A stretch of 64,000 bases of DNA from Avena insularis (taxonomy: Eukaryota > Streptophyta > Magnoliopsida > Poales > Poaceae), in NCBI GenBank assembly GCA_023614405.1, contig CM042685.1, positions 82,884,684 through 82,948,683 of the forward strand, given 5' to 3'. Below the pieces are notes generated by a model. It was not told where the DNA came from. It was given only the letters and a program-made list of their open reading frames with translations, and did no database searches. The number at the start of each line of letters is the position of its first letter. Position 1 is the stretch's first letter. The translations under genes were made by a program, and so were the position numbers. Positions 44,760 through 56,609 of this stretch are shown one piece after another.

Positions 44760-46114
44760 TGATACGTCCAATTTGCATCACCTTTCTATATCATAATTTT
44801 CCTCTATTCATTGATATATGTCTTATTATGAGGTATTACTTATGTCTTTTCCACTGTTTTTGCATGTTGGATGATTCTTGGAGGATGGACTGCCGGAGTC
44901 AGGTTCTGATGGGAAACGAGGTGTTTTGATGCAATTTTGCGAAGATCAAAAAAATACCAGAAAAATATTGGAAAATTATATTTTCCCAGAAGACGGAGGA
45001 AGCCAGAAGGAGAGGCGCAGCCGGGCCATAGGGGGCCCACCCCCCTAGGCGCAGGCCCACCTTGCCCCGCGCCTAGGGCAGGTGTGGCCCACCTGGACGG
45101 CTCTCGCCTATATCTTCCTCACGGAACCCTAATACCAGGGGAGGGACCACAGAAAGATTTCCGTCGCCTCCGTGGGGCGGAAAACACCGAGAGAGAAAGA
45201 TATCTTCGGTAGACAGATTTCTGCCAGGGAAATTCCTTCCTGGAGAGGGGAGATCATCGCCATCAACACCGTCATCAAGCTAGGCTTCATCGGGATCATC
45301 ATCATCCACACCATCATCTCCACCAGCACCATCATCACCACTCCGTCCCGCTGTAACAATCGTGTTGGATCTTGCATTAGTTCTTAGGGGAAACTTTCCC
45401 GGTGTTAATTACTATTGTAGTTGATTCTTGTGAGTGGAACCATTGGGTTATTGTTTATTTTCAGATTGTTATCCATCACCATATCATCTTTGATCTTGAT
45501 CCATATGATGTCTTGTGAGTAGTTCGTTTAGTTCTTGAGGACATGGGAGAAGTCATGTTGTTAGTAGTGGACTTGTGTTGAGTTATTATTCAATGGTTTA
45601 GTATTTAAGTTGTGGTGCTATTATTATAGTGGTGTCATGTGAACGTCGACTACATGATACTTCACCATTTATGGGCCTAGGGGAATGCATTGTGTATTTG
45701 GCTACTAATTGTGGGGTTGTCGGAGTGACAAAAACCTGAACCCCCGTTAGGACACCTTTGCACAAGGGAGTGTAGGATCTCAGAGTTTAAGGCTGTGGTT
45801 AGGTTTATATCTTAATTACTTTCCTGTAGTTGCGGATGCTTGCAGGGGGTTTAATCACAAGTATGTATTAGTCCAAGTAAGGTTGGTACATTAGCATAGG
45901 TTCGCCCACACAACACTTACACTACCAAAGAAGAGTATTCAACTATTTGAAGGGAAAGCACTTGACATAATTCCCATGTGTCCTAGAGAACGTTTGGTCC
46001 TTATAAGTATTTCCACCGGCTTGTCCTTTGCTAAGAAAGGATTGGGCCACCTGTTGTAGTTGTTCGTTGTATTTATTACTTGCACTTTGATTTGTTGCTT
46101 TATCAGAAAACCCC
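44760..46114 (+). repeat. 3' LTR of the Athila-like element, interrupted
   Basis: It starts TGATACGTCC right after the polypurine tract. The first 674 bp match the left LTR and the rest has no partner in the window. It is split at 46114 by Sirevirus 2; ACCCC (46110-46114) should be that element's left target duplication. The LTR end lies outside the window. Confidence 0.85.
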
Positions 46115-46262
46115 TGAAAGAGCATTTCCTATCCTTGAGATTTTGATGTTTGATGATAACACACCTATTGATTTAATCGTGCGCTAAGTGTATCTCAGGT
46201 TTTCTAGGTTGTGTCACAAATATTGAATTGCCCATAGTTGCACTTGCCAAAGTCACTAGTGC

Positions 46263-46618
46263 TTACCGGTACTACCGCTCCAACCGGTAGTACCGCTTGT
46301 GACCGGTAGTACCGCTTGTGGCAAGCGGTACTACCGCTTGACACGGTAGTGCCGCTCGGTAGTACCGGGCGACATTGAGGGAGGACTAGACCTTTGTTTC
46401 TCGCTCAGTACCAACCGGTACCTGGGACCGGTACTACCACCCTGACCGGTAGTACTACTTGTCATGACTGGTACAACCGCTTGGCGGTAGTACCGCAAGG
46501 TGGGTCCGGGCGTGACTGAGGCTGGCTCGACCATGTGGCGCACCCCCGGTACTTGGTCCGATACCTGACCGGTAGTACCGGTTGTGACCGTTACTACCGC
46601 TTGAGTACCGGTAGTACC
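46263..46618 (+). promoter_or_regulatory. CGGTAGTACCG palindrome array in S2 U3
   Basis: Multiple perfect and one-base-variant copies of the same 11-mer palindrome in both orientations, ending about 40 bp before the TATA box. Spacing differs from S1 but the motif and position are kept. Confidence 0.78.
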
Positions 46619-46658
46619 CGTGCATTTAATGATTAACGGGCAGATCTGCTCAGGGAGC

Positions 46659-46666
46659 TATAAATA
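46659..46666 (+). promoter_or_regulatory. TATA box of S2 5' LTR
   Basis: TATAAATA, followed by CCCCTCCACCTACC as in S1. The equivalent site in the 3' LTR is at 60760-60767. Confidence 0.78.
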
Positions 46667-47403
46667 CCCCTCCACCTACCGTGGGACAAGGTGCTCGTTG
46701 CATTTAAGAACACCCCATCCATTTGAGCCACCAAATCGCCAAGATCTCTTCACTCAACCATCCAAAGTCGTTGATCTTTGGAGAATCAAAGGAGGAGCCC
46801 TTGATCTACTACTTCACCAAGAGAGATCTTCATTTCCCCCTCATTCACTTGAGGGCCCCTTGCTCTAGTGTTTCTTTGGAAACTCTAGTTCTAGATTTGG
46901 TTCTTACAAGTTTGTCTTTGATTGTTTGACAGCTTGCTTGTATTCAGGAGCCTCCAATTAAGTTGTGGATGTGTGCCTCGAACTAGTTGTAAAGGTGTCG
47001 CCTTCCACCTTGAAGGTTGCCGATATAGTGTAAGAGGTGAATCGAACCCATCGGCGTGAGGTTCATCGAAGAATAAGGGAGGCCTTTTGTGGCATAGGTG
47101 GTTTGGTACCACCCCCTCTCCAAACGTAGACGTACTTCCCCTCAAAAGTAAGGAACTACGAGAAACAAATCCTTGTGTCTCCGCGTCCACCACTTTGGTT
47201 ACTTCTATCCTTTACCGCACTCTACTTTACTTGTGCTTACTTAGTGTTGTGCTAGTTGGTACTCGTTTTACATATAGGTAAATTCATCATAATTGCATAA
47301 TCTAGAGAATTTACCTTTCTTGTCAAACCTTAAGTTGAAAAATAAGAAAATTTGAAGTAGCACCTATTCACCCCCCTCTAGGTTCCCATACGATCCTTTC
47401 AAG

Positions 47404-47420
47404 TGGTATCAGAGCCTCGG
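47404..47420 (+). other. S2 primer binding site
   Basis: TGGTATCAGAGCCTCGG, a full match to the initiator-Met tRNA end (TGGTATCAGAGC), two bases after the LTR. Confidence 0.92.
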
Positions 47421-47452
47421 CTCTTTATTCAGGCTTTACTGCCTAAGAGAAT

Positions 47453-49953
47453 ATGGGTAGCGACGATGTGGAAGGTGGTGGTGATCCTACCACGGTGACC
47501 ATGGAAGGTCTCAAAAACTTGGAAACAATATTGAGCTCATCCTTGGTCAACAAAGTCAAGGAAATCCTTGAGCAACTTCTTAAAGACAAAGACGGCTCAT
47601 CATCCCATTCTCCTCAAGAGGAGCCTCCATCAGTATTACCTAAGGGGGATGCTCTGGTATCTCCCGAGGGTATAATGGTGGGGGGTAATCAAGACAACAC
47701 TAATTCCTCCACAAAAAGGGATGGTGGAAGGGTGAGAACCATGAGTCTCATCCATGGTACTCTCCCGACCCTCCAATTCCTCACTCTCATATAAACAATA
47801 GAGGAGACCCACCAAAACTATAAGCATCTACTTTTCCTCAATGGCAATCTCTAATGAAAACTCATGTGCGCAGCTCTTGCATTGAACTATGGACCATCAT
47901 CGAACAAGGACTCTATATTGGGGATCCAAACAACTTGATAAGAAGAGAAGTTGTCAATAGTCAACTCAATGCCACCGCCTTGCACATGATTCAACGAGTG
48001 GGTACAAAGGACTACCCACACATTTAGCACCTCAACACCGCCAAGGAAGCTTGGGATTCTCTCACAATGTTGTTTATTGGGAATGAGAGCATGAAAAGGA
48101 ACCGGTATGATGCACTAAGCAATGAAGCCGAAGGCTTCTATATGAAGGAAGATAAAAATCATGAAGACATGCATCGTAGGCTCAAATCCACCGCCACCGC
48201 CTTTAGGAATGTAGGTTCCTCACATGTGGATGATGCTTGGATAAAAAGAAAATATGTGAGTGCACTCATGCCCTTTGAGCCCACCGACTTGAAGAGCCTA
48301 CAAGGAAGACACAACTAACACCTCATGACCTCCAATGAAGTTATGCAAGAGATGGATTCTTTCAAGGTTGCTGCCAAGAATGCCAAAGATGTCCGTGCTC
48401 GGGCCCTTGGAATGAGCAATGTTGTCAACCTTGCATTGAAGGCCAAATTTGTCGAACATAGGGATGGAGATGATAGTGATGAAGGCCTATCCATGAGCAA
48501 CCCTGATGATGTCAAGAAGTTTCATGGTCAATATATGGCCTTCTATGCAAACAACTTCTGGAAGAACCCTGCCAAGGCCAAGATGGAAATGCTACAAAAA
48601 ATCAACCCCAATGGACAAAGAGGCAATACCCCGAAATTGAGAACTTGTTACAATTGTGGCGACCAAAATCACTTCTTGGCTAGTTGTTCCTATGAGAGAA
48701 GAGAAGATCATGGTGGCAACCTCGTGCCAAAGATAGCTTCCAAAGCTCCTTTCAAGAAGCCCTTCATCAAGAAGAATCCAAAAAATAAGAAGAACGGTGA
48801 GATTGTATTGATCACTCATGAAGAATTCTCCTCCGACAATGAAGATGAAGATGATGAGGAAGAGGAAACTTCAAGTGGTGTGGATGCTCTAGCCACTACT
48901 TCTACTCCGACATTCTCCCTCTTCGATTCTCCAAATGAGAATACTTCCAATAAGAACGTCACTTGACTTATGGCAAGAGGAACAGAGGTATCCTCATCAT
49001 CTCACTCCACTCCCATAGCCAATGATGAATTTGATGATGAGATGCCTCTTGAAGTAAAAAGAGAATTAATTGCCTTTGATGAGTTTTTGACTAACTTACA
49101 AGGGGAGGCCAAGATACACTTTGGGAACATCTTAGATCAACTCTCCCACACACAAGAACTTCTTGATGTAAGATGTAAACTTGGGAGTGAACACATGGTT
49201 GAAATAGAAGCCCTAAATAATGCTCTAGAAGAAGAACAAGAGACTAGGATGTCTCTTGAACTAAAACTTGAAGGGCTTGATGAGGACAATGACATAATTG
49301 TTAATAGACTCATCAAAGAACATGATCATGCTATTGCTAAATACAAGAGGACTAAAAAGGACAAGATTGAGTTTGGTGTGGTTCATGAAAAACTTGCCGA
49401 GGACTTTAGTTTGCTTAACAAGGTTCACAAGGCTTTGTAAAGTGAACTCTTGTCACTCACAAAGTCCCATGAAACGCTTCAAACTCAATTGACAAATATT
49501 CCTTCACCTAGTAATTTCATTCCTTCTAGTAGTACAACTATTCTTGAAGAAAATGCTAGGTTGAAGGGGGAGCTAGCCAAGGCCACATTTCCACGAGGTA
49601 ACAAGTCCATTGATGACCTTTTGAGTAAGCAAAGGCCTAGTGGTGAGAAAGGGGGCATTGGCTTTGTCTGCAAAGCCAAGAAGAAGAACAACAACAAGAA
49701 AAAGTCCAAGCCCGCACAAGAGAAAAACAAGGCCATTGTGGATAGTAAGACCACAAGTGGTAAAACTATGTCTCATGATGACTTTGCAGGAAGTGCTAAC
49801 CCTCACTATGTTCTAATGCGTGATTATTATGGTGATGTGTATGCCCAACATGTTGGCCCATATGATGGTTACATTGCTTGGTCTATTTGGGTCCCCAAGA
49901 CCCTTGTTGCTAACAAAAGAGGACCCATTGAAAAATGGGTACCTAAAAATTAG
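47453..49953 (+). pseudogene. S2 gag, frameshift and stops
   Basis: ATG 47453 matches the S1 start. The frame shifts near 47735-47790, then continues in one phase to KWVPKN and TAG 49951 with four in-frame stops (about 48027, 48316, 48964, 49438). Segments: acidic N-terminus, UBN2-type gag core (about 47840-48430), CCHC zinc knuckle CYNCGDQNHFLASC near 48650, a Lys-rich then acidic stretch, and a long coiled coil (about 49030-49440). It retains the ~25-bp segment missing from S1 near 13900, so the two copies were damaged independently. Confidence 0.9.
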
Positions 49954-52900
49954 CTTGATCTTTTGTAGACATATGCTTCCGGTGGGTCAAAATGGGTACT
50001 TGATAGTGGTTGCACAAGTCATATGACCGGAAGCTCGTCTATTGTCAAGGACTTAAAGCTAAATGATGATCAAATAACCGTGACATACGCCGACAAGTCA
50101 AAGTCTAAGGTAATGGGTTTCGGCAAGGTAGTAGTTTCCCACGATATTACACTCGTGGACGTCATGCTTGTTGAGACCCTTGGTTAGAATTTACTTTCAA
50201 CCCGTGCTCTTGGAAAGATGGGCTTTGCCGTCTTTATTGATGATGATATTGTGGTCCTCATGTGGAGCAAGTCTCTCAAGGTCGCTTCCGTTGGGTACGT
50301 CGAACATGACTTGTATGAGGTAGACTTTTCGGGGCAAACCACTACAAGTGAGATGTGCTTATTCGGAAAGGCTGATGTGGGTTGGTTAAGGCATCGCCGA
50401 CTAGCCCATGTCAATATGAGAACTTTGCAAAGTCTTCACAAGGAGGGCCATATTGTTGGACTAAAAGAAAATGTTTCCTTTGACAAATATCGTGTTTGTA
50501 GGGCTTGTGTTCTAGGAAAGATGCATGATGCTCCTCACAAGCCAAAGAACCGCGTCAAGTCAACAAGGATCTTGGAGCTCCTTCATGTGGATCTCTTTGG
50601 TCCTCCATCTCATGCAAGTCTTGGTGGGAAGAAATATTGTTTGATGATTGTTGATGACTTCTCAAGATACTCATGGCTATATTTCTTCAAGTTGAAAAGT
50701 GAGACCCAAAAGAACTTCATCGACTTCATCAACTTGGTTCAACGTTAATACAATGTCCCCGTGTTGATAATAAGAAGCGACAATGGCACCGAGTTCAAGA
50801 ACTACACCTTGAATGATTTCCTTGGTGATGAGGGGATAAAACATCAATATTCCGCCGCATATACCCCTCAACAAAATGGTGTTGCCGAGAGGAAGAACCG
50901 GACTCTTATTGAGATGGCTAGGACCATGTTGGCGGAGTTTAAATCTCCATACAACTTTTGGGCCGAAGCCATCTCCACCGCTTCCATGCATCAAACCAGC
51001 TCTACCTCCTCAAATAAATCAACAAGACTTCATATGAAGTACTTACCAGTAACAAGCCCAACATATATTACTTCCGGGTGTTCGGTTGTAAGTGTTTCTA
51101 TCTCATAAAAGGTGTTCGTTTGTCCAAATTCGAGGCTAAAGCATTAGAGGGTATATTTGGTGGCTATGGTCTCAAATCTCGCACTTATAGAATCTATGAG
51201 AAGCTCTCCGGAGCCGTCATAGAATCTTGTAGTGTGACCTTCGAGGAATATGATGGTCCCCAAGGGGGCGTGTTGATGTTTGTGATGCAGATGATGGAAT
51301 GCCTTAGGATGCCATAGGAAGAATGGGTGTGGGATATATCTGCCCCGTTGAGGAACCCCTTATGGCGGATCGAGAATAACTATGCTCTACTCAAGTGGAG
51401 CCCTCGTCTTCACAACATCAACAAGCTCCATCCACCGAGGAGGACAATGACCCAAGCAAAAGACAAGCTGTGGACCCTCAACATGTTGTTCATGGTGACA
51501 ACTCTAGTGAGGATGAGCTTGAATCTCCAATATCCAGAATGTCAAGTGGTGCCAAGTCAATTACTCATGGGATATCCATACAAAGTGCCCTAAGACAAGC
51601 TCAACTAAATGCTAGAAATGTGCCTGATCAAGACCAAGGTCAATCTTTGCCTCTTAATGAAGAGAATGATTCCCATGTTGATCAAGGACAAGATAATGGT
51701 CAAGGCGAGGACCAAAATGATGAAGAGGGACCTCCAGGAACCAACGAGGAGATCCAAACTCATCGTGAAGGTAGAAAAGAGAGGATGTTGGAATTAAGAG
51801 ATCACTCTTTACAAAATGTGGTTGGTGACCTAAGGAAAGGCATTTCCACAAGAGCATAATTGAAGAGGTTTAGTGAGAACCAAGCACACATCTCCATGAT
51901 TGAACCAAAGAAAGTGTGGGAAGCTCTTGAAGATTCGGATTGGTTAGAAGCAATGCACAAAGAGCTAAACAACATTGAGAGAAACAAAGTATGGAAATTA
52001 GTTGAGAAGCCAAAGGATTGCCACAATGTTATAGGCACCAAGTGGATATTCAAGAACAAGCAAGATGAGCATGGAATTATATTAAGGAACAAGGCAAGAT
52101 TGGTTGCACAAGGGTTCTCTCAAAATGAAGTCATTGATTATGGAGAGACATATGCACCCGTGGCTCGCCTTGAGTCCATCCGTATCCTTCTTGCTTATGT
52201 GGCACATCATAACTTTAAGTGTCAACAAATGGACGTATAAAGTGCCTTTCTTAATGGTCCATTGAATGAGTTGGTGTATGTAAAGCAACCCCCAGGATTT
52301 GAGCATCCCAACTTCCCAAACCATGTCTACAAACTTGATAAGGCACTCTATGGACTCAAACAAGCCCCACGCACGTGGTATGAGCACCTTAGAGAGTTAT
52401 TGTTTGACCGTGGATTTGAGGTTGGGAAAATCGATCCCACTCTTTTTACTAAAAGGTCAATGGGGAGCTTTTTGTATGCCAAATATATGTTGATGATATT
52501 ATATTTGGCTCATCTAACAAAGCTTTTAATGATGAATTCTCAAAGCTTATGACTAGTAGGTTCCGGATGTCTATGATGGGGGAGTTGAGAGTACTTCTTG
52601 GTTTTGAGATCAAGCAAGTTAGAGGAGGGACATTCTTCAACCAATCCAAGTATACTCAAGATATGCTCAAGATTTCAATATGCAAGATTTAAATGGAGCT
52701 TCTACTCCCATGGCTACAAATACTCATCTAGAACAAAATCCCAATGATAAAGATGTGGATCAAAGGTATACCGGTCTATGATTGGTTATTTGCTTTATCT
52801 TTGTGCATCTAGACCCGATATTGTGTTGAGTGTAGGTGTGTGTGCAAGATACCAAGCGGCTCCTAAAGAAAGCCATTTGATGGCGGTCAAGAGAATCTTT

Positions 52901-53422
52901 CCATATTTAGTTCATACCCCACATTATGGTCTTTGGTATCCTCGAGGGTCAACATTTGCTCTTTGTGGATACACGGATTCGGATTGGGCAGGTGATAAGG
53001 ATGATAGAAAATCAACATCCGGGGCTTGCCAATTCCTTGGTAGGTCCTTGGTATGTTGGTCTTCTAAGAAGCAAAATTGTATATCTCTCTCCACCGCCGA
53101 AGCCGAGTACGTGGCAGCTGCTAGTGCTTGCACCCAATTGCTATGGATGAGGCAAACTTTAAAGGAATACGGTGTCCATTGTGACAAATTGCCTCTTCTA
53201 TGTGACAATGAAAGTGCTATCAAGATTGCCTACAACCTGGTGGATCACACAAGGACAAAGCATATTGAGATTCGTCATCACTTCATTAGAGATCATGTTG
53301 CTCGAGGTGATATTGATCTATCCTATGTGCCAACCAAAGACCAACTTGCCGACATCTTCACGAAGCCACTTGATGAAGCAAGGTTTTGCTATTTGAGGAA
53401 TGAACTAAATATCATAGATTAA
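49954..53422 (+). pseudogene. S2 pol: protease, integrase, reverse transcriptase, RNase H
   Basis: Domains in order: protease LDSGCTSHMTG near 50000; integrase zinc finger H-x-x-x-H...C-x2-C (HRRLAH near 50390, CRACV near 50500); core with Asp (HVDLFGP), Asp (RSDNG) and Glu (NGVAERKN); acidic linker; reverse transcriptase with YVDD region near 52485; RNase H to TAA at 53420. Breaks: stops near 50188, 50747, 51857 and 52238; frameshifts near 50980-51077, 51317, 52455, 52675 and 52765. The uninterrupted CCCAAACCATG at about 52315 gives the empty site for the LTR A insertion in S1. Confidence 0.92.
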
Positions 53423-53498
53423 AGGACCTTGACTTGATCACCTTGCATACTCACCTATGCCTTGACTCTTATTTGGTTTAGATGCAGACATGGATATA

Positions 53499-53505
53499 GG
53501 GGGAG
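53499..53505 (+). other. Polypurine-tract-like site after S2 pol
   Basis: TATAGGGGGAGTGCGG, at the same relative place as in S1. Further runs occur at 56164-56172 and 56191-56197 and directly before the 3' LTR at 56273-56285 (AAAAAGGGGGAGA). Confidence 0.6.
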
Positions 53506-53917
53506 TGCGGTCCTAATTGATTGGACTATCCCTCCCCCTATTATGCCCAAAGCGATAAAAATCATTCCTCTTAATATCATTTTGTGATATGTGAGCTTAA
53601 ATGATGAGTTTTGGTAATGGACCCAAGATATATCTTCATGGTGCCAAGTCGAGTATACTCAAACATGGTGGCCTAGGCCACCGCCCTCTCCCATTCAAGA
53701 GGTTGGCGCTTACGCGTGTTTGTCATTCATTGATTCCTTGTTGATCTTAGTTTCATGCACTCTCCTTTGTTTCTTGATATCTTTATCCCTATTTCAGAGT
53801 GCATGTGCTACACATAGTGTGATTATCTCAACCCAAGCCTTTCTACTTCCTCAAAAAAAAAACCCTCATCCAATCCGCACAAGAACCCCTCCATTGTCCC
53901 TGGCTAAGGAATCAGGT

Positions 53918-54080
53918 GGAACCGGTACTACCGGATTAGGAGTGGTACTACCGGACCTGGGTGGTTCCTAGGTCATGTCCTGGAAATTTCTCTAGGTGCG
54001 GTACTACGGGTCATCGGTACTACTGGTTGCTGAACCAGTACTATCGCTCGCCAGCGGTACTACCGCTTGCAGCACCGGTA
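53918..54080 (+). promoter_or_regulatory. S2 inter-ORF palindrome cluster
   Basis: Perfect and variant copies of CGGTACTACCG, mostly in one orientation as in S1, lie between pol and the downstream ORF. Several have decayed (CGGTACTACTGG, AGTACTATCG). The following C-rich leader ends CACCTCCATGG. Confidence 0.5.
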
Positions 54081-54277
54081 CTACCTGTCGGTGTTTTCTG
54101 GTATAGATTGGTCGTGCGGGGGGAGGCACCCTTCAGTGCCGCATTCCCCCCGCTCCCCACACAAACCACCGCCGCCGCCGGAGCTCTTGACGCCACAGGA
54201 GCCTCGCCACGTCCTCCTTTCCCCGGATCCTCCTTGGATTCGGACTCCCTGCGGGCTCCCGGTCCTTCTCCACCTCC

Positions 54278-55804
54278 ATGGATCCCGGTGTAGGTGGTTC
54301 TAGGGGCGCTTATAAATGCTCCAAAGCTAGTCGTGAAATTTTAGAGGAAGAGATGGAGTCCAAGGAAGAAGAAGAAGAAGTCATGCCTCAACCCAGCTGC
54401 CGTATGAAGATTCCTGCCACTCGAGGTGGTCGTGGGGGTCGTGAGGGTGTCACCAAGCGGTCAGCTGGTCATGGCAGTGCTCCCCATCCTCATCCCCTTC
54501 CGTGGGGCGCTCCAAGAGTTTTAGCTCAGGGCCATCAGGGCCAAAGTTACTATCTGATATATCTGATTCTGAGTTCCACTCTCTAAGGGTTGACAATCCC
54601 TATGGCCGCGCCCGTGATGAGGATAGGGAAGACAGCTTGTTCTACAATGACTTCCAAGAGCGCATCTACAATGAAGTCCTCCTTAAGAACGTTCAAATGG
54701 TTGTGCCACAGCTGTGGATTGATATGTATCACATCAACAAGCATCTTGAGTACTTTGCTGAGGCTAAAGAAATCTGCTCTCACCTTGGAATGCTCCCCAT
54801 TATGTAATTTCAGCATGATTATGAGCCTCTTCTCATTGCTCGGTTCTATGCCATTGCTCACTTCTCAACAGGCTGCACTTAGAAGATCACTTGGATGACT
54901 CAAGGTGCAATTAAGGAAGCCACTCTTGCTGAATTTGCTGAGATTCTGGGGTATGAAGATCGCGGCCGTGACATTGCTTATGGTTTTCACTTCCACATGC
55001 GTGAGCACCCCTCCAAGAAGGATGTTCTTGCACCTCTTTATATCCTAGGCCGCGGTGTTGTTGGCAAGATCAAGGATCTTCTCCCAACGTATGACATTCT
55101 CCACCGCATTTTCCGTGAGACGGTTGCTCCTCGTGCTGGCAACAAAGATGAGATTCATGGATATTCTGTTGATCTGCTGCTCAACACCTTTCTCAACCGC
55201 GAATCCAACACCCCCTTGATGTTATGGACTTTATATGGAATGAGATGGTTGCTGCGGCTCACTCCCGGAGGGTTCCCCTATTTGCTCCCTACATCATGGC
55301 TCTCATTGTTGCCAAGTGCCCTCCCATTGCCAGGACCCTTTCCACTCGTCCTCTAGCGTGCATCGGTCCAAGGCACTCAAGATCAAGAAGCATGCTAAGC
55401 CTCACAATGTGGAGGGTGATGAGGTGGATGAAGATGGAAATGTGATTGAGGCTGATTTTGAGGATGCTGATAGTGGCCATGATGTTGATTATGTTGTCTC
55501 CCGTCGAAAGAATGCCCAGCCATCATGGGCCAAGAGGATTGAGGCCAAGCTCAAGAAGGTGTTTTGCTTCCAAGTGGACAACCAAAAGCGCATGTACGAG
55601 GCTCGTGTCTATGCCAAGAAAGCTTGTGCTCGTCAGAAATAAATGATGGAAGCTCAAGGATTGACCACCTCCACGAGTTCCGAGAACAACATTACTCCAG
55701 AAGACCAATGGATCTCCAAGCATAGCCACTGGGATGATGATGTCTCTTCCTCGTACCGTGCTCCACCAACCCATGAGGAGGACTATGATGATGATGAGGA
55801 TTGA
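54278..55804 (+). pseudogene. S2 downstream ORF, intronless
   Basis: The ATG leads straight into the sequence that in S1 forms exon 2, with no intervening segment. The same blocks follow: basic RGGRGG-rich N-terminus, FYNDFQER, HINKHLEYFAEAKEIC, TQGAIKEATLAEFAEILGYED, LPTYDILHRIFRETVAPRAG, WNEMVAAAHSRRVPLFAPYI, an acidic region, WAKRIEAKLKKVF and an acidic tail ending TGA 55802. Frameshifts lie near 54540, 55215 and 55345, and stops at about 54805, 54880 and 55640. Reading across the breaks it is a single long protein of about 500 residues. Function unknown; it is conserved between S1 and S2 and so was probably part of their common ancestor. Confidence 0.75.
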
Positions 55805-56286
55805 CTTTCGGGGCGTTAATCTTGATCTTGTCCCTTTTTGGCGTCTTGATGCCAAAGGGGGATAAGGTGTACCTTAGGCATGCGGGTGTTGCATGGGAAA
55901 GTCACAAGCTCGTTCTTCCTTTGATCTTTTATTTCCTTGTGAACTTTTATTTTCCTCATATTATGTGTGAACTCTATGTACTAAATGGTTGGGAACTACT
56001 CGTGCTATGTATGTTGAAACTATGTGGGTATTTCACGGATCCATCTTGTGATGATATGCGTTATCCATTGCCAATATTTTTCTCATCACAAGTTTTTGTG
56101 CAAAGGTATGAGTTCAAATGCTATTATCTCTATTTGTGCACTCTTGTTGGGTTTGTAAAATAGAGGGGGAGGATTGATCCTAGTCATAAAGGGGGAGACC
56201 CGTCTCTATTTTTCAAAAGTCATGCGTATCTTCATAATATTATCTTGCAAAGGTGTGTTATCATCAAACACCAAAAAGGGGGAGAT

Positions 56287-56609
56287 TGAAAGAGCATTTC
56301 CTATCCTTGAGATTTTGATGTTTGATGATAACACACCTATCGATTTAATCGTGCGCTAAGTGTATCACAGGTTTTCTAGGTTGTGGCACAAATATTGAAT
56401 TGCCCACAGTTGCACTTGCCAAAGTCACTAGTGCTGACCGGTAGTACCGGAAGTTACAACTGGTACTACCGCTTGGCACCGGTACTACCGCTCCCTTGTA
56501 CCAGTTGCATCTGATTGAGATAGGGAGGCCTCGATTTTCCTCAGTACCACCCGGTATCGCGGAGCGGCACTACCACTCCAACCGGTAGTACCGCTTGTGG
56601 CAAGCGATA
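56287..56609 (+). repeat. S2 3' LTR, first part
   Basis: It starts TGAAAGAGC after the polypurine tract and follows the 5' LTR into the palindrome array, where it is cut at 56609 (target CGATA, derived from CGGTA). Confidence 0.93.

Larger units (their letters stand above)
40271..46114 (+). mobile_element. Internally deleted LTR element (tentatively Athila-like Gypsy), left part
   Basis: Two direct LTR copies begin TGATACGTCCAATTTGCATC (40271 and 44760). No gag, protease, reverse transcriptase or integrase domain lies between them; instead there are two unassigned ORFs and long AT-rich non-coding sequence. The left LTR is only 685 bp and breaks off abruptly, whereas the right LTR continues to at least 46114, so a deletion has removed the 5' LTR tail and most of the coding region. 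It is inserted in Gypsy C (left flank GCGGG) and interrupted at 46115 by Sirevirus 2. Confidence 0.85.
46115..47401 (+). repeat. S2 5' LTR
   Basis: 1287 bp, TGAAAGAGC to CCTTTCA. The U3 palindrome array lies at about 46263-46618 and the TATA box at 46659-46666. In contrast to S1, the left arm before TATA reads GGGAGC rather than GGGG, so the framing inverted repeat is lost. Confidence 0.95.
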
